From an uncultured Muribaculaceae bacterium (GTDB lineage: Bacteria > Bacteroidota > Bacteroidia > Bacteroidales > Muribaculaceae), in assembly GCA_910578095.1 (NCBI GenBank), contig CAJTOZ010000013.1:6127-70126 (forward strand): a stretch of DNA of 64,000 bases, in the 5' to 3' direction. A program made the translations under genes and the position numbers. Below, one piece after another: positions 1-7,753 of this stretch; position 1 is the stretch's first letter, and each line of letters begins with the position of its first letter. Under the pieces are notes generated by a model. It did not search any database and was not told the origin of the DNA. It saw only the letters and a program-made list of their open reading frames with translations.

Positions 1-57
1 ACGCTTGCGCAGCTCTTCGATTGTCCAGATGTTCTTGAGGGTTTCGACAAATCTCAT
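1..57 (-). CDS. secY: SecY preprotein translocase subunit, N-terminal fragment
   Basis: Only the first 19 codons are present; the gene runs off the left edge of the window. The visible residues (MRFVETLKNIWTIEELRKR) match the start of Bacteroidales SecY, the central channel subunit of the inner-membrane Sec translocase. Its ATG shares a base with the rplO stop codon (TAATG), so the two genes are probably translationally coupled. Position after L15 is the standard spc-operon order, which strongly supports the call despite the short length. Confidence 0.85.
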   Translation of the reverse strand, partial: MRFVETLKNIWTIEELRKR

Positions 58-509
58 TATGCGTCGAGTTTATTGACGGAGCCGCCGGCAGCTTCGATGG
101 CAGCCTGTGCGGCCTTCGAGAATGCGTGAGCTTCGACAGTGAGAGCGCTGTTGATCGTGCCGACGCCGAGAATCTTCACCAGCTGGTTGCGATTCACGAA
201 GCCTGCGGCACGGAGCTCCTCAAGGCCGATCTTCTCGATCTTCTTGGCCTCGGCGAGCTGCTGGAGGGTAGCCAGATTCACGGGCTTGTACTCCACACGG
301 TTGATATTTTTAAAACCGAATTTGGGAAGGCGACGCTGGAGGGGCATCTGACCGCCTTCGAAACCTATTTTGTGCTTGTAGCCCGAACGCGACTTGGCAC
401 CCTTGTGACCGCGGGTCGATGTGCCGCCTTTGCCGGAGCCGGGACCGCGGCCGATGCGGGTCTTGCGCTGTACGGAGCCCACAGCGGGCTGCAAATTACT
501 TAAATCCAT
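57..509 (-). CDS. rplO: 50S ribosomal protein L15
   Basis: A 150-residue protein with the glycine- and arginine-rich N-terminus typical of L15 (GRGPGSGKGGTSTRGHKG near residues 20-37), which threads into 23S rRNA of the large subunit. The length is normal for bacterial L15. It lies in the spc part of the cluster between L30 and SecY, and its stop overlaps the secY start. Start ATG at 509 gives MDLSNLQPAVGS, the usual family N-terminus. Confidence 0.97.
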   Translation of the reverse strand: MDLSNLQPAVGSVQRKTRIGRGPGSGKGGTSTRGHKGAKSRSGYKHKIGFEGGQMPLQRRLPKFGFKNINRVEYKPVNLATLQQLAEAKKIEKIGLEELRAAGFVNRNQLVKILGVGTINSALTVEAHAFSKAAQAAIEAAGGSVNKLDA

Positions 510-521
510 AGTCTTGAAAGT

Positions 522-701
522 TTAAGCGTTGGTCACTTCTACCAAATGACGAACTTTGTTAACCATACCCATCACGCTGGGAGTGTCTTCCTTCACCACC
601 GTGTGGTTCATTTTCTTGAGGCCGAGGGCGTCGAGCGTGCGCTTCTGCACGGCGGGACAGTTGATACGGCTCTTGATTTGCTTGATCTTTATCTGTGCCA
701 T
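522..701 (-). CDS. rpmD: 50S ribosomal protein L30
   Basis: A 59-codon gene read directly from the minus strand, starting at 701 with MAQIKIKQIKSRINCP and ending VRHLVEVTNA. L30 is a small large-subunit protein, and this is the usual length. The Lys/Arg-rich start, the VQKRTLDALGLKKMNHTVV core and the position between S5 and L15 are diagnostic of rpmD. A slightly longer open frame in another phase (559-744) covers the same bases but has no recognisable protein and is rejected. It is short enough to be missed by a length cut-off. Confidence 0.95.
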   Translation of the reverse strand: MAQIKIKQIKSRINCPAVQKRTLDALGLKKMNHTVVKEDTPSVMGMVNKVRHLVEVTNA

Positions 702-709
702 TGGTAGTT

Positions 710-1231
710 TTAGCCTTTGAATACTTGTTCGACACTGATGCCACGGTTCTGCGCTACCTGAGCGGGCGAACGCATTTCGCCGAGGGCGGCGATGGTGGCC
801 TTCACGAGGTTGTGGGGGTTCGACGAGCCCTTGCTCTTGGCGAGGACGTCGGTGATGCCCACGCTCTCCAGCACGGCACGCATAGCACCACCGGCCTTCA
901 CACCGGTACCGTGGGATGCGGGCTTAAGGATGATGCGGGAGCCGCCGAACTTGGCAATCTGCTCGTGGGGGATAGTTCCTTTGTGCACGGGCACGCGGAT
1001 AAGGTTCTTCTTGGCAGCCTCAACGCCTTTGGCGATAGCGGCCTGCACTTCGTTGGCCTTGCCGAGGCCCCAGCCTACGATGCCGTTTTCATTGCCGACA
1101 ACAACGATGGCTGCAAAGGTGAACGCACGGCCACCCTTGGTGACCTTCGTTACGCGGTTGATGGCAACGAGACGATCCTTGAGGTCGAGGTCGTTGGTGG
1201 TCTTTACGCGGTTATTCATTGCTTTTGCCAT
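710..1231 (-). CDS. rpsE: 30S ribosomal protein S5
   Basis: A 173-residue S5 that acts in decoding fidelity and mRNA entry in the small subunit. Visible signatures are the N-terminal KDRLVAINRVTKVTKGGR double-stranded-RNA-binding segment near residues 19-36, the VGNENGIVGWGLGKA stretch, and the C-terminal SSNPHNLVKAT block. Length and order (L18, S5, L30) are normal. It is separated from rplR and rpmD by fewer than 10 bases, consistent with one polycistronic mRNA. Confidence 0.97.
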   Translation of the reverse strand: MAKAMNNRVKTTNDLDLKDRLVAINRVTKVTKGGRAFTFAAIVVVGNENGIVGWGLGKANEVQAAIAKGVEAAKKNLIRVPVHKGTIPHEQIAKFGGSRIILKPASHGTGVKAGGAMRAVLESVGITDVLAKSKGSSNPHNLVKATIAALGEMRSPAQVAQNRGISVEQVFKG

Positions 1232-1237
1232 TTTTAT

Positions 1238-1579
1238 TTAGAATTTAAGTCCGCCGTTGCGAGCAGCATCAGCAAGGGATTTCACACGACCGTGGAACAG
1301 GTAGCCGTTGCGGTCGAATACTACTTCAGTGATACCGGCTTCCAGGGCTTTCTTGGCGATGTTCTCGCCTACCTTGGCAGCGATTTCGCTCTTGGTGCCT
1401 TCCTCGATGCCCTTCGACGAAGTGCTTACGAGGGTGACGCCGGCGAGGTCGTCGATGAGCTGAACGTAGATCTGCTTGTTGGAGCGGAACACGGTCATGC
1501 GGGGACGGGCTGCGGTACCGGAGATTTTACCGCGGATGCGGGTCTTGATTTTATTTCTTCTTTGAATCTTCGTTTTCAT
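1238..1579 (-). CDS. rplR: 50S ribosomal protein L18
   Basis: A 113-residue L18, which binds 5S rRNA and anchors it to the central protuberance. The basic N-terminus (RRNKIKTRIRGKISG), the RMTVFRSNKQIYVQLIDD block and the C-terminal FDRNGYLFHGRVKSLADAAR block are family hallmarks. It lies between L6 and S5 in the conserved spc order. Spacing is short on both sides, so it has no promoter of its own. Confidence 0.97.
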   Translation of the reverse strand: MKTKIQRRNKIKTRIRGKISGTAARPRMTVFRSNKQIYVQLIDDLAGVTLVSTSSKGIEEGTKSEIAAKVGENIAKKALEAGITEVVFDRNGYLFHGRVKSLADAARNGGLKF

Positions 1580-1593
1580 AGCTTCAGTGTTAC

Positions 1594-2148
1594 TTATTTG
1601 GCACCAGCCGATTTACCGGACTTGCGGCGGATAACCTCGCCGACGAACTTGATACCCTTGCCCTTGTAAGGTTCGGGCTTGCGGAGGGAGCGGATCTTGG
1701 CGCACACCTGACCGAGGAGCTGCTTGTCGTCGCTCTCAAGGATGATCAGGGGGTTCTTGTTGCGCTCGCTCTTGGCCTCCACTTTCACTTCCGGGGGAAG
1801 CTTGATGAAGATAGCGTGCGAGAAACCGAGGGAGAGCTCCAGCACCTGGCCGGTGGCATTGGCACGGTAGCCCACGCCTACGAGTTCCAATTCTTTGCGA
1901 TAACCTTCGCTGACACCCACTACCATGTTGTGGATGAGAGCGCGGTACAGACCGTGCTGAGCGCGGTGCTCGCGGTCGTCGCTGGGACGGGTCAGCGTTA
2001 CGTGACCGTCTTCTATTTTAACGTCGAGTTCGGGATTGACTTTCTGTGTCAGGGTGCCTTTGGGGCCTTTTACTGTAACCACACTGTCCTTGACATCGAC
2101 GCTTACGCCTGCGGGAATGGCGATGGGTGCTTTACCTATACGTGACAT
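1594..2148 (-). CDS. rplF: 50S ribosomal protein L6
   Basis: A 184-residue L6 starting MSRIGKAPIAIPAGV, the invariant family N-terminus. L6 has two homologous alpha/beta domains (about residues 1-80 and 85-175) and sits near the factor-binding site at the base of the L7/L12 stalk. The C-terminal PEPYKGKGIKFVGEVIRRK block is the conserved rRNA-binding element. A Lys-rich tail (KSGKSAGAK) is usual. Context and length are normal. Confidence 0.97.
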   Translation of the reverse strand: MSRIGKAPIAIPAGVSVDVKDSVVTVKGPKGTLTQKVNPELDVKIEDGHVTLTRPSDDREHRAQHGLYRALIHNMVVGVSEGYRKELELVGVGYRANATGQVLELSLGFSHAIFIKLPPEVKVEAKSERNKNPLIILESDDKQLLGQVCAKIRSLRKPEPYKGKGIKFVGEVIRRKSGKSAGAK

Positions 2149-2169
2149 ATTCGATTCTTTGTGGTTGGA

Positions 2170-2568
2170 TTAGTAAACGTAGCACAGAACTTCGCCGCCG
2201 ATTTTCTTTTCGGCAGCAGCCTTGTTGGTCATCACACCCTGCGAAGTGCTGAGGATGGCGATGCCGAGGCCGTTGAGAACTCGGGGCATTTCCTTGTAGC
2301 CGGTGTACTGGCGCAGGCCCGGACGCGATACGCGCTTGAGGCCCTGGATAGCGTTGACACGGTCCACGGGATCGTATTTGAGGGCAATCTTGATGATGCC
2401 GGCGGGGGTTTCACCCTCTATAAACTTGTAGTTAAGAATATAGCCTTGTTCGAAGAGAATCTTGGTGATTTCCTTCTTCAAGTTTGAGGCAGGGACTTCA
2501 ACCACACGGTGGTTGGCCTTGATAGCGTTCCTCAATCTTGTCAGATAGTCTGCTATAGGATCTGTCAT
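2170..2568 (-). CDS. rpsH: 30S ribosomal protein S8
   Basis: A 132-residue S8 starting MTDPIADYLTRLRNA. S8 binds helix 21 of 16S rRNA early in 30S assembly. The C-terminal motif GIAILSTSQGVMTNKAA (near residues 103-119) is the diagnostic S8 signature. In E. coli S8 represses the spc operon by binding the L5 region of the mRNA; whether this happens here cannot be read from the sequence. A 72-base spacer separates it from rpsN upstream. Confidence 0.97.
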   Translation of the reverse strand: MTDPIADYLTRLRNAIKANHRVVEVPASNLKKEITKILFEQGYILNYKFIEGETPAGIIKIALKYDPVDRVNAIQGLKRVSRPGLRQYTGYKEMPRVLNGLGIAILSTSQGVMTNKAAAEKKIGGEVLCYVY

Positions 2569-2640
2569 TGTGTTGATTGTTTAAATTGATTGGGCTGTTC
2601 CCAACAATATTTAATACTCGGAGTTGTTAGCTCGGGAGAT

Positions 2641-2919
2641 TTACCAGCTGGCTTTCTTCACGCCGGGGATGAGACCTGCGGAAGCCATTTCGCGGAACTG
2701 GATGCGGCTGAGGCCGAACTGGCGCATGTAGCCTTTGGGGCGTCCGGTGATGGAGCAGCGGTTGTGCATGCGCACGCGCGATGCGTTCTTGGGCAGCAGC
2801 TGCAGGGCCTGATATGCCTCGTAGTCGCCCTGAGCCTTGAGTTCGGCCTTCTTGGCGGCATATTTGGCAACGAGCTTGGCGCGCTTGACCTCACGGGCCT
2901 TCATTGATTCTTTTGCCAT
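2641..2919 (-). CDS. rpsN: 30S ribosomal protein S14
   Basis: A 92-residue S14 of the long, zinc-free class: there is no CxxC pair, and only the single Cys in HNRCSITGRPKGYMRQFG. The basic N-terminus MAKESMKAREVKRAKLVAKY and the C-terminal SRIQFREMASAGLIPGVKKA are typical of Bacteroidota. It lies between L5 and S8 as expected. The C- form is generally zinc-independent, so no zinc-starvation paralogue is implied here. Confidence 0.96.
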   Translation of the reverse strand: MAKESMKAREVKRAKLVAKYAAKKAELKAQGDYEAYQALQLLPKNASRVRMHNRCSITGRPKGYMRQFGLSRIQFREMASAGLIPGVKKASW

Positions 2920-2928
2920 ATCTTCTGA

Positions 2929-3480
2929 TTACTGTTTTTTAGCATTCTTGAAGGGCAGGCCGAATTCCTTGAGAAGAGCGTAGCCTTCTTCGTCGGTGTT
3001 GGCGCTGGTCACAAAAGTGATGTTCATGCCCATGAGCTTGCTGATGGAGTCGATGTTGATTTCGGGGAAGATAATCTGCTCCGTGATGCCGAGGGTATAG
3101 TTACCACGGCCGTCGAGCTTGCCTTCGATACCCTTGAAGTCGCGGATACGGGGAAGAGCTACGCGGATCAGACGCTCCAGGAATTCATACATGCGGTCGC
3201 GACGGAGGGTCACCATCACGCCAACAGGCATTTTTTTGCGGAGCTTGAAGTTCGAGATGTCCTTCTTAGAGAGGGTGGCAACGGCTTTCTGGCCGGTGAT
3301 GGCTGTGAGCTCGTTAATGGCGGTCTCAATGATTTTTTTGTCCTGAGTGGCTTCGCCGAGACCCTGGTTGATGACGATCTTCTTGAGCTTGGGCACCTGC
3401 ATTACGGTGCTGTAGCCGAACTCTTTCTCAAGAGCGGGGACGATGCGCTCGGTATAGTCCTTTTTAAGAGTTGCAGTCAT
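2929..3480 (-). CDS. rplE: 50S ribosomal protein L5
   Basis: A 183-residue L5, which contacts 5S rRNA and the P-site tRNA in the central protuberance. Recognisable segments are the VPKLKKIVINQGLGEA block (about residues 28-43) and the VTLRRDRMYEFLERL and GITEQIIFPEI blocks. The ATG at 3480 shares a base with the stop of rplX (TAATG), indicating coupled translation. Length and neighbours are standard. Confidence 0.97.
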   Translation of the reverse strand: MTATLKKDYTERIVPALEKEFGYSTVMQVPKLKKIVINQGLGEATQDKKIIETAINELTAITGQKAVATLSKKDISNFKLRKKMPVGVMVTLRRDRMYEFLERLIRVALPRIRDFKGIEGKLDGRGNYTLGITEQIIFPEINIDSISKLMGMNITFVTSANTDEEGYALLKEFGLPFKNAKKQ

Positions 3481-3794
3481 TACTTAATCTCCTCTCCTGA
3501 TTTTTTGGAAAAACGAACGGTTTTGTCGCCTTCTTTGCGGAAACCTACGCGGGTGGGTTTGCCGCTCTTGGGGTCGATGAGGGCGAGATTGGAAATGTGG
3601 ATGGGGGCTTCAACCTTCACGAGGCCACCCTGCGGGTGCTTTGCGCTGGGCTTGGTGGCTTTGGTCACGATGTTCACACCCTCGACGATGGCGCGCTGCT
3701 TGGCAGCCTGCACTTCGAGCACGCGGCCCTGCTGGCCTTTATCCTCGCCGGAGAGCACATAAACGGTATCGCCCTTTTTGATATGAAGTTTCAT
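3480..3794 (-). CDS. rplX: 50S ribosomal protein L24
   Basis: A 104-residue L24 with the N-terminal KOW motif (KKGDTVYVLSGEDKGQQGRV, about residues 6-25), an assembly-initiator protein at the polypeptide exit tunnel. The conserved VEGVNIVTKATKPS segment follows. The stop overlaps the rplE start. Its place between L14 and L5 is standard. Confidence 0.97.
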   Translation of the reverse strand: MKLHIKKGDTVYVLSGEDKGQQGRVLEVQAAKQRAIVEGVNIVTKATKPSAKHPQGGLVKVEAPIHISNLALIDPKSGKPTRVGFRKEGDKTVRFSKKSGEEIK

Positions 3795-3817
3795 TACTGT
3801 CTTTTATTAAGGGTTGA

Positions 3818-4186
3818 TTAGAGAACTTCCGGAGCGAGGGAAACGATTTTCATCTGGTTGGCGGCGCGGAGTTCGCGGGCAACCGGACCGAAGATACGGG
3901 TGCCGCGGAGCTCACCGGCGTTGTTGAGGAGCACGCAGGCGTTGTCGTCGAAACGGATATAGGAACCGTCGGGACGGCGGATTTCTTTCTTAGTGCGGAC
4001 GACTACGGCCTTGCTTACGGTGCCCTTCTTGACGTCGGAGCTGGGGATAACGCTCTTGACAGAGACAACGATGATGTCGCCTACGGAAGCGTAGCGGCGA
4101 CCGGTGCCACCGAGCACATGGATGCACAAGGCTTCCTTGGCTCCGCTGTTGTCGGCGACGGTCAGGCGGGTTTCAGTCTGTATCAT
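3818..4186 (-). CDS. rplN: 50S ribosomal protein L14
   Basis: A 122-residue L14 beginning MIQTETRLTVADNSGAKEA, essentially the consensus start. L14 forms part of the intersubunit bridge B8 and the binding surface for silencing factor RsfS. The IVVSVKSVIPSSDVKKGTVSKAVVVR core and ELRGTRIFGPVARELR ending are diagnostic. The length is exactly that of most bacterial orthologues. Confidence 0.98.
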   Translation of the reverse strand: MIQTETRLTVADNSGAKEALCIHVLGGTGRRYASVGDIIVVSVKSVIPSSDVKKGTVSKAVVVRTKKEIRRPDGSYIRFDDNACVLLNNAGELRGTRIFGPVARELRAANQMKIVSLAPEVL

Positions 4187-4191
4187 GGTTA

Positions 4192-4449
4192 TTACTTAAC
4201 TTTTTCTACGATTTCTACTAAGCGCCAGCGCTTGGTTTTGCTGAGAGGACGGGTTTCCATCAGGCGAACGGTGTCGCCAACGCTGCATTCGTTGTTTTCG
4301 TCGTGAGCGTGATACTTTTTCGACTTGTTCACGAATTTGCCGTAGATGGGGTGTTTCTCCTTCCACTTCACCATGACGGTGATGGTCTTGTCGCCCTTGT
4401 TGCTGGACACCACACCGATGCGCTCTTTTCTGAGATTTCTCTTTTCCAT
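4192..4449 (-). CDS. rpsQ: 30S ribosomal protein S17
   Basis: An 85-residue S17 with an OB-fold that binds 16S rRNA helix 11. It starts MEKRNLRKERIGVVSSNKGD and carries the signature GDTVRLMETRPLSKTKRWRL near residues 57-76. It lies five bases upstream of rplN and 14 bases downstream of rpmC, within the continuous cluster. Confidence 0.97.
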   Translation of the reverse strand: MEKRNLRKERIGVVSSNKGDKTITVMVKWKEKHPIYGKFVNKSKKYHAHDENNECSVGDTVRLMETRPLSKTKRWRLVEIVEKVK

Positions 4450-4463
4450 AGTGGTTTGAGGGA

Positions 4464-4661
4464 TTATTTATTGTTGAGTTCGCGCTGGCGCAGCTCGGTT
4501 TTCACGCGGGCGATCATGCGGCGGTCGGCCGTGATCTTGGCGGGATTGTCGATAGGCGACACAGCGTGAGTGGCCTGCAGCTGAAGGTATTCAGCCTCCA
4601 TCTGCGCGAGACGCTCGCGCAGATCGGCCGTGGTCATTTCTTTGATTTCTTCCTTTTTCAT
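4464..4661 (-). CDS. rpmC: 50S ribosomal protein L29
   Basis: A 65-residue, mostly helical L29 at the exit-tunnel rim, a docking site for trigger factor and SRP. The MKKEEIKEMTTADLRERLAQ start and the TADRRMIARVKTELRQREL ending (a KxxIARxxT-type signature) identify it. It lies between L16 and S17 as in other S10 clusters. Confidence 0.96.
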   Translation of the reverse strand: MKKEEIKEMTTADLRERLAQMEAEYLQLQATHAVSPIDNPAKITADRRMIARVKTELRQRELNNK

Positions 4662-4667
4662 GATGCG

Positions 4668-5099
4668 TTATACGTTTTGGGTGGGGTCGTAATCGCGACG
4701 CACCACGAATTTGGTGACAACGGGAAGTTTCTGTGCAGCCAGACGGAGTGCTTCCTTGGCGATGTCGTAGCTTACGCCTTCCACTTCAATGATCATGCGA
4801 CCGGGAGTAACGGGAGCCACGAAGCCTTCGGGCGAACCTTTACCTTTACCCATGCGGACTTCGGCAGGCTTCTTGGTGATGGGTTTGTCCGGGAAGATAC
4901 GGATCCATATCTGGCCCTGACGCTGCATATAGCGGGTCACCGCGATACGGGCAGCCTCGATCTGACGGCCGGTAATCCATTTGGCCTCCAGAGTCTTGAT
5001 GCCGAAGGAGCCGAAAGCGAGCTCATTGCCTCGCTGGGCATTGCCCTTCATGCGGCCTTTTTGCGCGCGGCGGAATTTGGTTTTCTTAGGTTGTAACAT
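4668..5099 (-). CDS. rplP: 50S ribosomal protein L16
   Basis: A 143-residue L16, close to the peptidyl-transferase centre and the A-site tRNA elbow. It starts MLQPKKTKFRRAQKGRMKG and has the signature KWITGRQIEAARIAVTR (about residues 41-57) plus the RMGKGKGSPEGFVAPV loop. The length is slightly over the usual 136-144 range and normal for the phylum. It lies between S3 and L29. Confidence 0.97.
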   Translation of the reverse strand: MLQPKKTKFRRAQKGRMKGNAQRGNELAFGSFGIKTLEAKWITGRQIEAARIAVTRYMQRQGQIWIRIFPDKPITKKPAEVRMGKGKGSPEGFVAPVTPGRMIIEVEGVSYDIAKEALRLAAQKLPVVTKFVVRRDYDPTQNV

Positions 5100-5121
5100 C
5101 TGTGATTGCTATTCTTGGAGG

Positions 5122-5853
5122 TTAACGATTGGTTTTGGCACGACGGAAGCCACCACGACGGGGAGCGCCGGCGCCATTGCCGCCACGGTTTTCCTTCTGC
5201 TGTGTGAACTGCGGAGCAAGATCGCGCTTGCCATAAACTTCGCCACGGCAGATCCATACCTTCACGCCTACGACACCCACTTTGGTGTGTGCTTCCACGA
5301 GAGCGTAGTCGATGTCGGCACGGAGAGTGTGAAGGGGAGTGCGGCCTTCCTTGAACATTTCGCTGCGGGCGATTTCGGCGCCGTTGAGACGGCCGCTCAC
5401 CTGCACCTTGATGCCCTCGGCACCTGCGCGCATGCTGCTCTGGATAGCCATCTTGACGGCGCGGCGGTAGGCCACTTTGCCTTCGATCTGGCGTGCGATG
5501 TTGGCAGCTACGATTTCGGCGTCGAGCTCGGGGCGCTTAACCTCGAATATGTTGATCTGTACGTCCTTGTCGGTGATTTTCTTGAGTTCCTCGCGGAGTT
5601 TCTCAACATCCTGGCCACCCTTGCCGATCACGAGACCGGGGCGCGATGTGCACACCGTGATGGTGATGAGCTTGAGGGTGCGCTCAATCACGATGCGGCT
5701 TACGCTGCACTTGGCCAGACGGACATTCAGATATTTGCGGAGCTTGTAGTCTTCCAGGATGTTCTCACCCTGCTTGCTGCCGTCGCTCCAGTTGGAGTCC
5801 CAGCCGCGGATGACACCCAGACGGTTGCTGATAGGATTTACTTTCTGTCCCAT
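5122..5853 (-). CDS. rpsC: 30S ribosomal protein S3
   Basis: A 243-residue S3 forming part of the mRNA entry tunnel and helicase. It starts MGQKVNPISNRLGVIRGWDS and has a type-2 KH domain with the GxxG-type loop PGLVIGKGGQDVEKLREEL near residues 74-92. The C-terminal domain ends in a Gly/Arg-rich tail (GGNGAGAPRRGGFRRAKTNR) common in Bacteroidota. Neighbours L22 and L16 are standard. Confidence 0.97.
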   Translation of the reverse strand: MGQKVNPISNRLGVIRGWDSNWSDGSKQGENILEDYKLRKYLNVRLAKCSVSRIVIERTLKLITITVCTSRPGLVIGKGGQDVEKLREELKKITDKDVQINIFEVKRPELDAEIVAANIARQIEGKVAYRRAVKMAIQSSMRAGAEGIKVQVSGRLNGAEIARSEMFKEGRTPLHTLRADIDYALVEAHTKVGVVGVKVWICRGEVYGKRDLAPQFTQQKENRGGNGAGAPRRGGFRRAKTNR

Positions 5854-5858
5854 TTTTA

Positions 5859-6272
5859 TTAAGCCTCGTGATTGTTAGTGTTGTTGATAGTGTCCACGAT
5901 AACGGTTACGTGGTTGGAGCGCTTGCGGATGCGGTAGCCGCGGCCCTGGGGCGCGGTGCGCAGACGCTTGAGCATGGGAGCGGGGTTCACGAAAATTGTG
6001 CTGATGTAGAGCTCGCCGCTCTCAGCCTTCTTTTCGTTCTTCTCTTCCCAGTTTGCCACTGCAGAGCGCAGGAGTTTCTCAAGCCGTGCGGCAGCCTCCT
6101 TGTTGGAGAACTTGAGGATGCCAAGGGCGCGGAACACTTCCTTGCCGCGGATCATGTCGGCAACGAGGCGCATTTTGCGGGGCGAAGTAGGAACATTGGT
6201 GAGCTTTGCGAAAGCTACCGTTTTACGTTCCTGCTTCTTCTGATCGGCAGATATTCTTTTTCTTACACCCAT
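5859..6272 (-). CDS. rplV: 50S ribosomal protein L22
   Basis: A 137-residue L22. Its long beta hairpin lines the exit tunnel and is the site of macrolide-resistance mutations. The recognisable core is VPTSPRKMRLVADMIRGK (about residues 27-44) and the hairpin-region APMLKRLRTAPQGRGYRIRKR. It starts MGVRKRISADQKKQERK, the normal Bacteroidales extension, and lies between S19 and S3. Confidence 0.97.
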   Translation of the reverse strand: MGVRKRISADQKKQERKTVAFAKLTNVPTSPRKMRLVADMIRGKEVFRALGILKFSNKEAAARLEKLLRSAVANWEEKNEKKAESGELYISTIFVNPAPMLKRLRTAPQGRGYRIRKRSNHVTVIVDTINNTNNHEA

Positions 6273-6319
6273 TGTATGTGTTGCTTTTCTTTGTCAATGA
6301 AATTGATTAGCTTGGGCCC

Positions 6320-6589
6320 TTACTTCTTCTTGTTGCCTGCGTGGCCGCGGAAGTTGCGTGTGGGGGCGAATTCGCCAAGCTTGTGGCCCACCATGTTTTC
6401 GGTCACGTACACGGGGATGAACTTGTTTCCGTTGTGTACGGCGAAGGTGTGGCCGACGAACTCGGGGGCGATCATGGATGCACGGCTCCAGGTCTTGATG
6501 ACATTCTTCTTGCCGGAAGCATCCATATCGGCAACCTTCTTCTCAAGCTTCACGCTGATGAAGGGTCCTTTCTTTAATGAACGGCTCAT
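6320..6589 (-). CDS. rpsS: 30S ribosomal protein S19
   Basis: An 89-residue S19 in the 30S head near the A-site finger. It starts MSRSLKKGPFISVKLEKKV and carries the family signature GHKLGEFAPTRNFRGHAGNK near residues 68-87. The length is typical. It lies between L2 and L22. Confidence 0.98.
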   Translation of the reverse strand: MSRSLKKGPFISVKLEKKVADMDASGKKNVIKTWSRASMIAPEFVGHTFAVHNGNKFIPVYVTENMVGHKLGEFAPTRNFRGHAGNKKK

Positions 6590-6607
6590 ATTTGCTATTT
6601 TATCAGA

Positions 6608-7435
6608 TTACTTTTTGCGACGTTCGATAATGTACTTCGAAGACTGCTTCTTCGGGGCGCGTGTCTTGAGACCCTTGCTGTAGAGACCCTTGCGCGAGCG
6701 GGGATGGCCACCGCTTGCACGGCCTTCACCACCACCCATGGGGTGATCGACAGGGTTCATGACTACGCCGCGGTTGCGGGGACGACGACCGAGCCAACGG
6801 CTGCGGCCTGCTTTGCCCGAACGCTCCAGCGAGTGCTCGCTGTTGCCCACCACGCCAATGGTTGCTTTGCAGGCGCAGAGGATCTTGCGGGTTTCGCCCG
6901 AAGGTAATTTGACGATAGCATAGTCGCCTTCGCGGCTCACGAGCTGCGCGAAGGTGCCGGCCGAGCGTGCCATGAAGGCACCCTGACCGGGACGCAATTC
7001 GATGTTGTGGATCACCGTGCCGACGGGTATTTTGCCCAGGGGAAGAGCGTTACCCACTTCGGGAGCTGCATCGGGGCCGCTCACCACGGTTGCGCCTACT
7101 TCCAAGCCGTTGGGTGCAATGATGTAGGCTTTGGCACCGTCTACATAGTACAGAAGAGCGATGCGGGCCGAACGGTTGGGATCGTACTCGATCGAGTGTA
7201 CTACTGCGGGAACTCCGTCTTTGTTTCTCTTAAAGTCAATGAAGCGGTATTTGCGTTTGTGACCACCACCAAGGTAGCGAGTGGTGAGGTGGCCCTCGGC
7301 GTTACGACCGCCGGAGGCACGTTTACCGACTGTAAGAGATTTTTCCGGCGTGGTAGCAGTGATCGTACCTTTGAACACGCCGATAACTTTGTGTCGCTGC
7401 CCAGGAGTTGTGGGCTTGAATTTTCTTACTGCCAT
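6608..7435 (-). CDS. rplB: 50S ribosomal protein L2
   Basis: A 275-residue L2, required for subunit association and peptidyl-transferase assembly. The signatures are GHLTTRYLGGGHKRKYR near residues 48-64 and the C-terminal RGVVMNPVDHPMGGGEGRAS with the conserved His of L2. It starts MAVRKFKPTTPGQRH as in other Bacteroidota and lies between L23 and S19. Confidence 0.98.
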   Translation of the reverse strand: MAVRKFKPTTPGQRHKVIGVFKGTITATTPEKSLTVGKRASGGRNAEGHLTTRYLGGGHKRKYRFIDFKRNKDGVPAVVHSIEYDPNRSARIALLYYVDGAKAYIIAPNGLEVGATVVSGPDAAPEVGNALPLGKIPVGTVIHNIELRPGQGAFMARSAGTFAQLVSREGDYAIVKLPSGETRKILCACKATIGVVGNSEHSLERSGKAGRSRWLGRRPRNRGVVMNPVDHPMGGGEGRASGGHPRSRKGLYSKGLKTRAPKKQSSKYIIERRKK

Positions 7436-7443
7436 TTTATTTA

Positions 7444-7734
7444 TCAGATGTTGCTGTAAAAGTCGATGGTTTCGCCATCAGCGAGAGTGATGATGGCTTT
7501 TTTCCAGCGAGCGGTAGCACCGCGGAGCAGGCCGCTCTTGGTCCAGCGGCTCTTGTTCTTGCCGCGAACGACGGCGGTGTTGACACTCGCTACCTTCACC
7601 CCGTAAAGCTTCTCGACGAGATCCTTGATCTGGTATTTGTTTGCTTCGGGGGAAACACGGAAGGTGTAGCGATTGAGCTTATCCGTCAGACGGGTGGCCT
7701 TCTCGGTTACGATGGGTTTGATTTCGATTTCCAT
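7444..7734 (-). CDS. rplW: 50S ribosomal protein L23
   Basis: A 96-residue L23 at the exit tunnel, the primary docking site for trigger factor and SRP. The start MEIEIKPIVTEKATRLTDKLNR contains the PIVTEK signature, followed by VSPEANKYQIKDLVEKLYGVKV. The length is standard. It lies nine bases upstream of rplB. Confidence 0.97.
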   Translation of the reverse strand: MEIEIKPIVTEKATRLTDKLNRYTFRVSPEANKYQIKDLVEKLYGVKVASVNTAVVRGKNKSRWTKSGLLRGATARWKKAIITLADGETIDFYSNI

Positions 7735-7753
7735 TTTCGGTTCCTCCAGGGGT

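Noticed and set aside
559..744. 61-codon minus-strand frame over rpmD
   Set aside because: Out of phase with the true L30 gene at 522-701; no homology pattern.
695..1669. 324-codon plus-strand frame over rpsE and rplR
   Set aside because: Spans two ribosomal genes on the other strand and their gap; a shadow.
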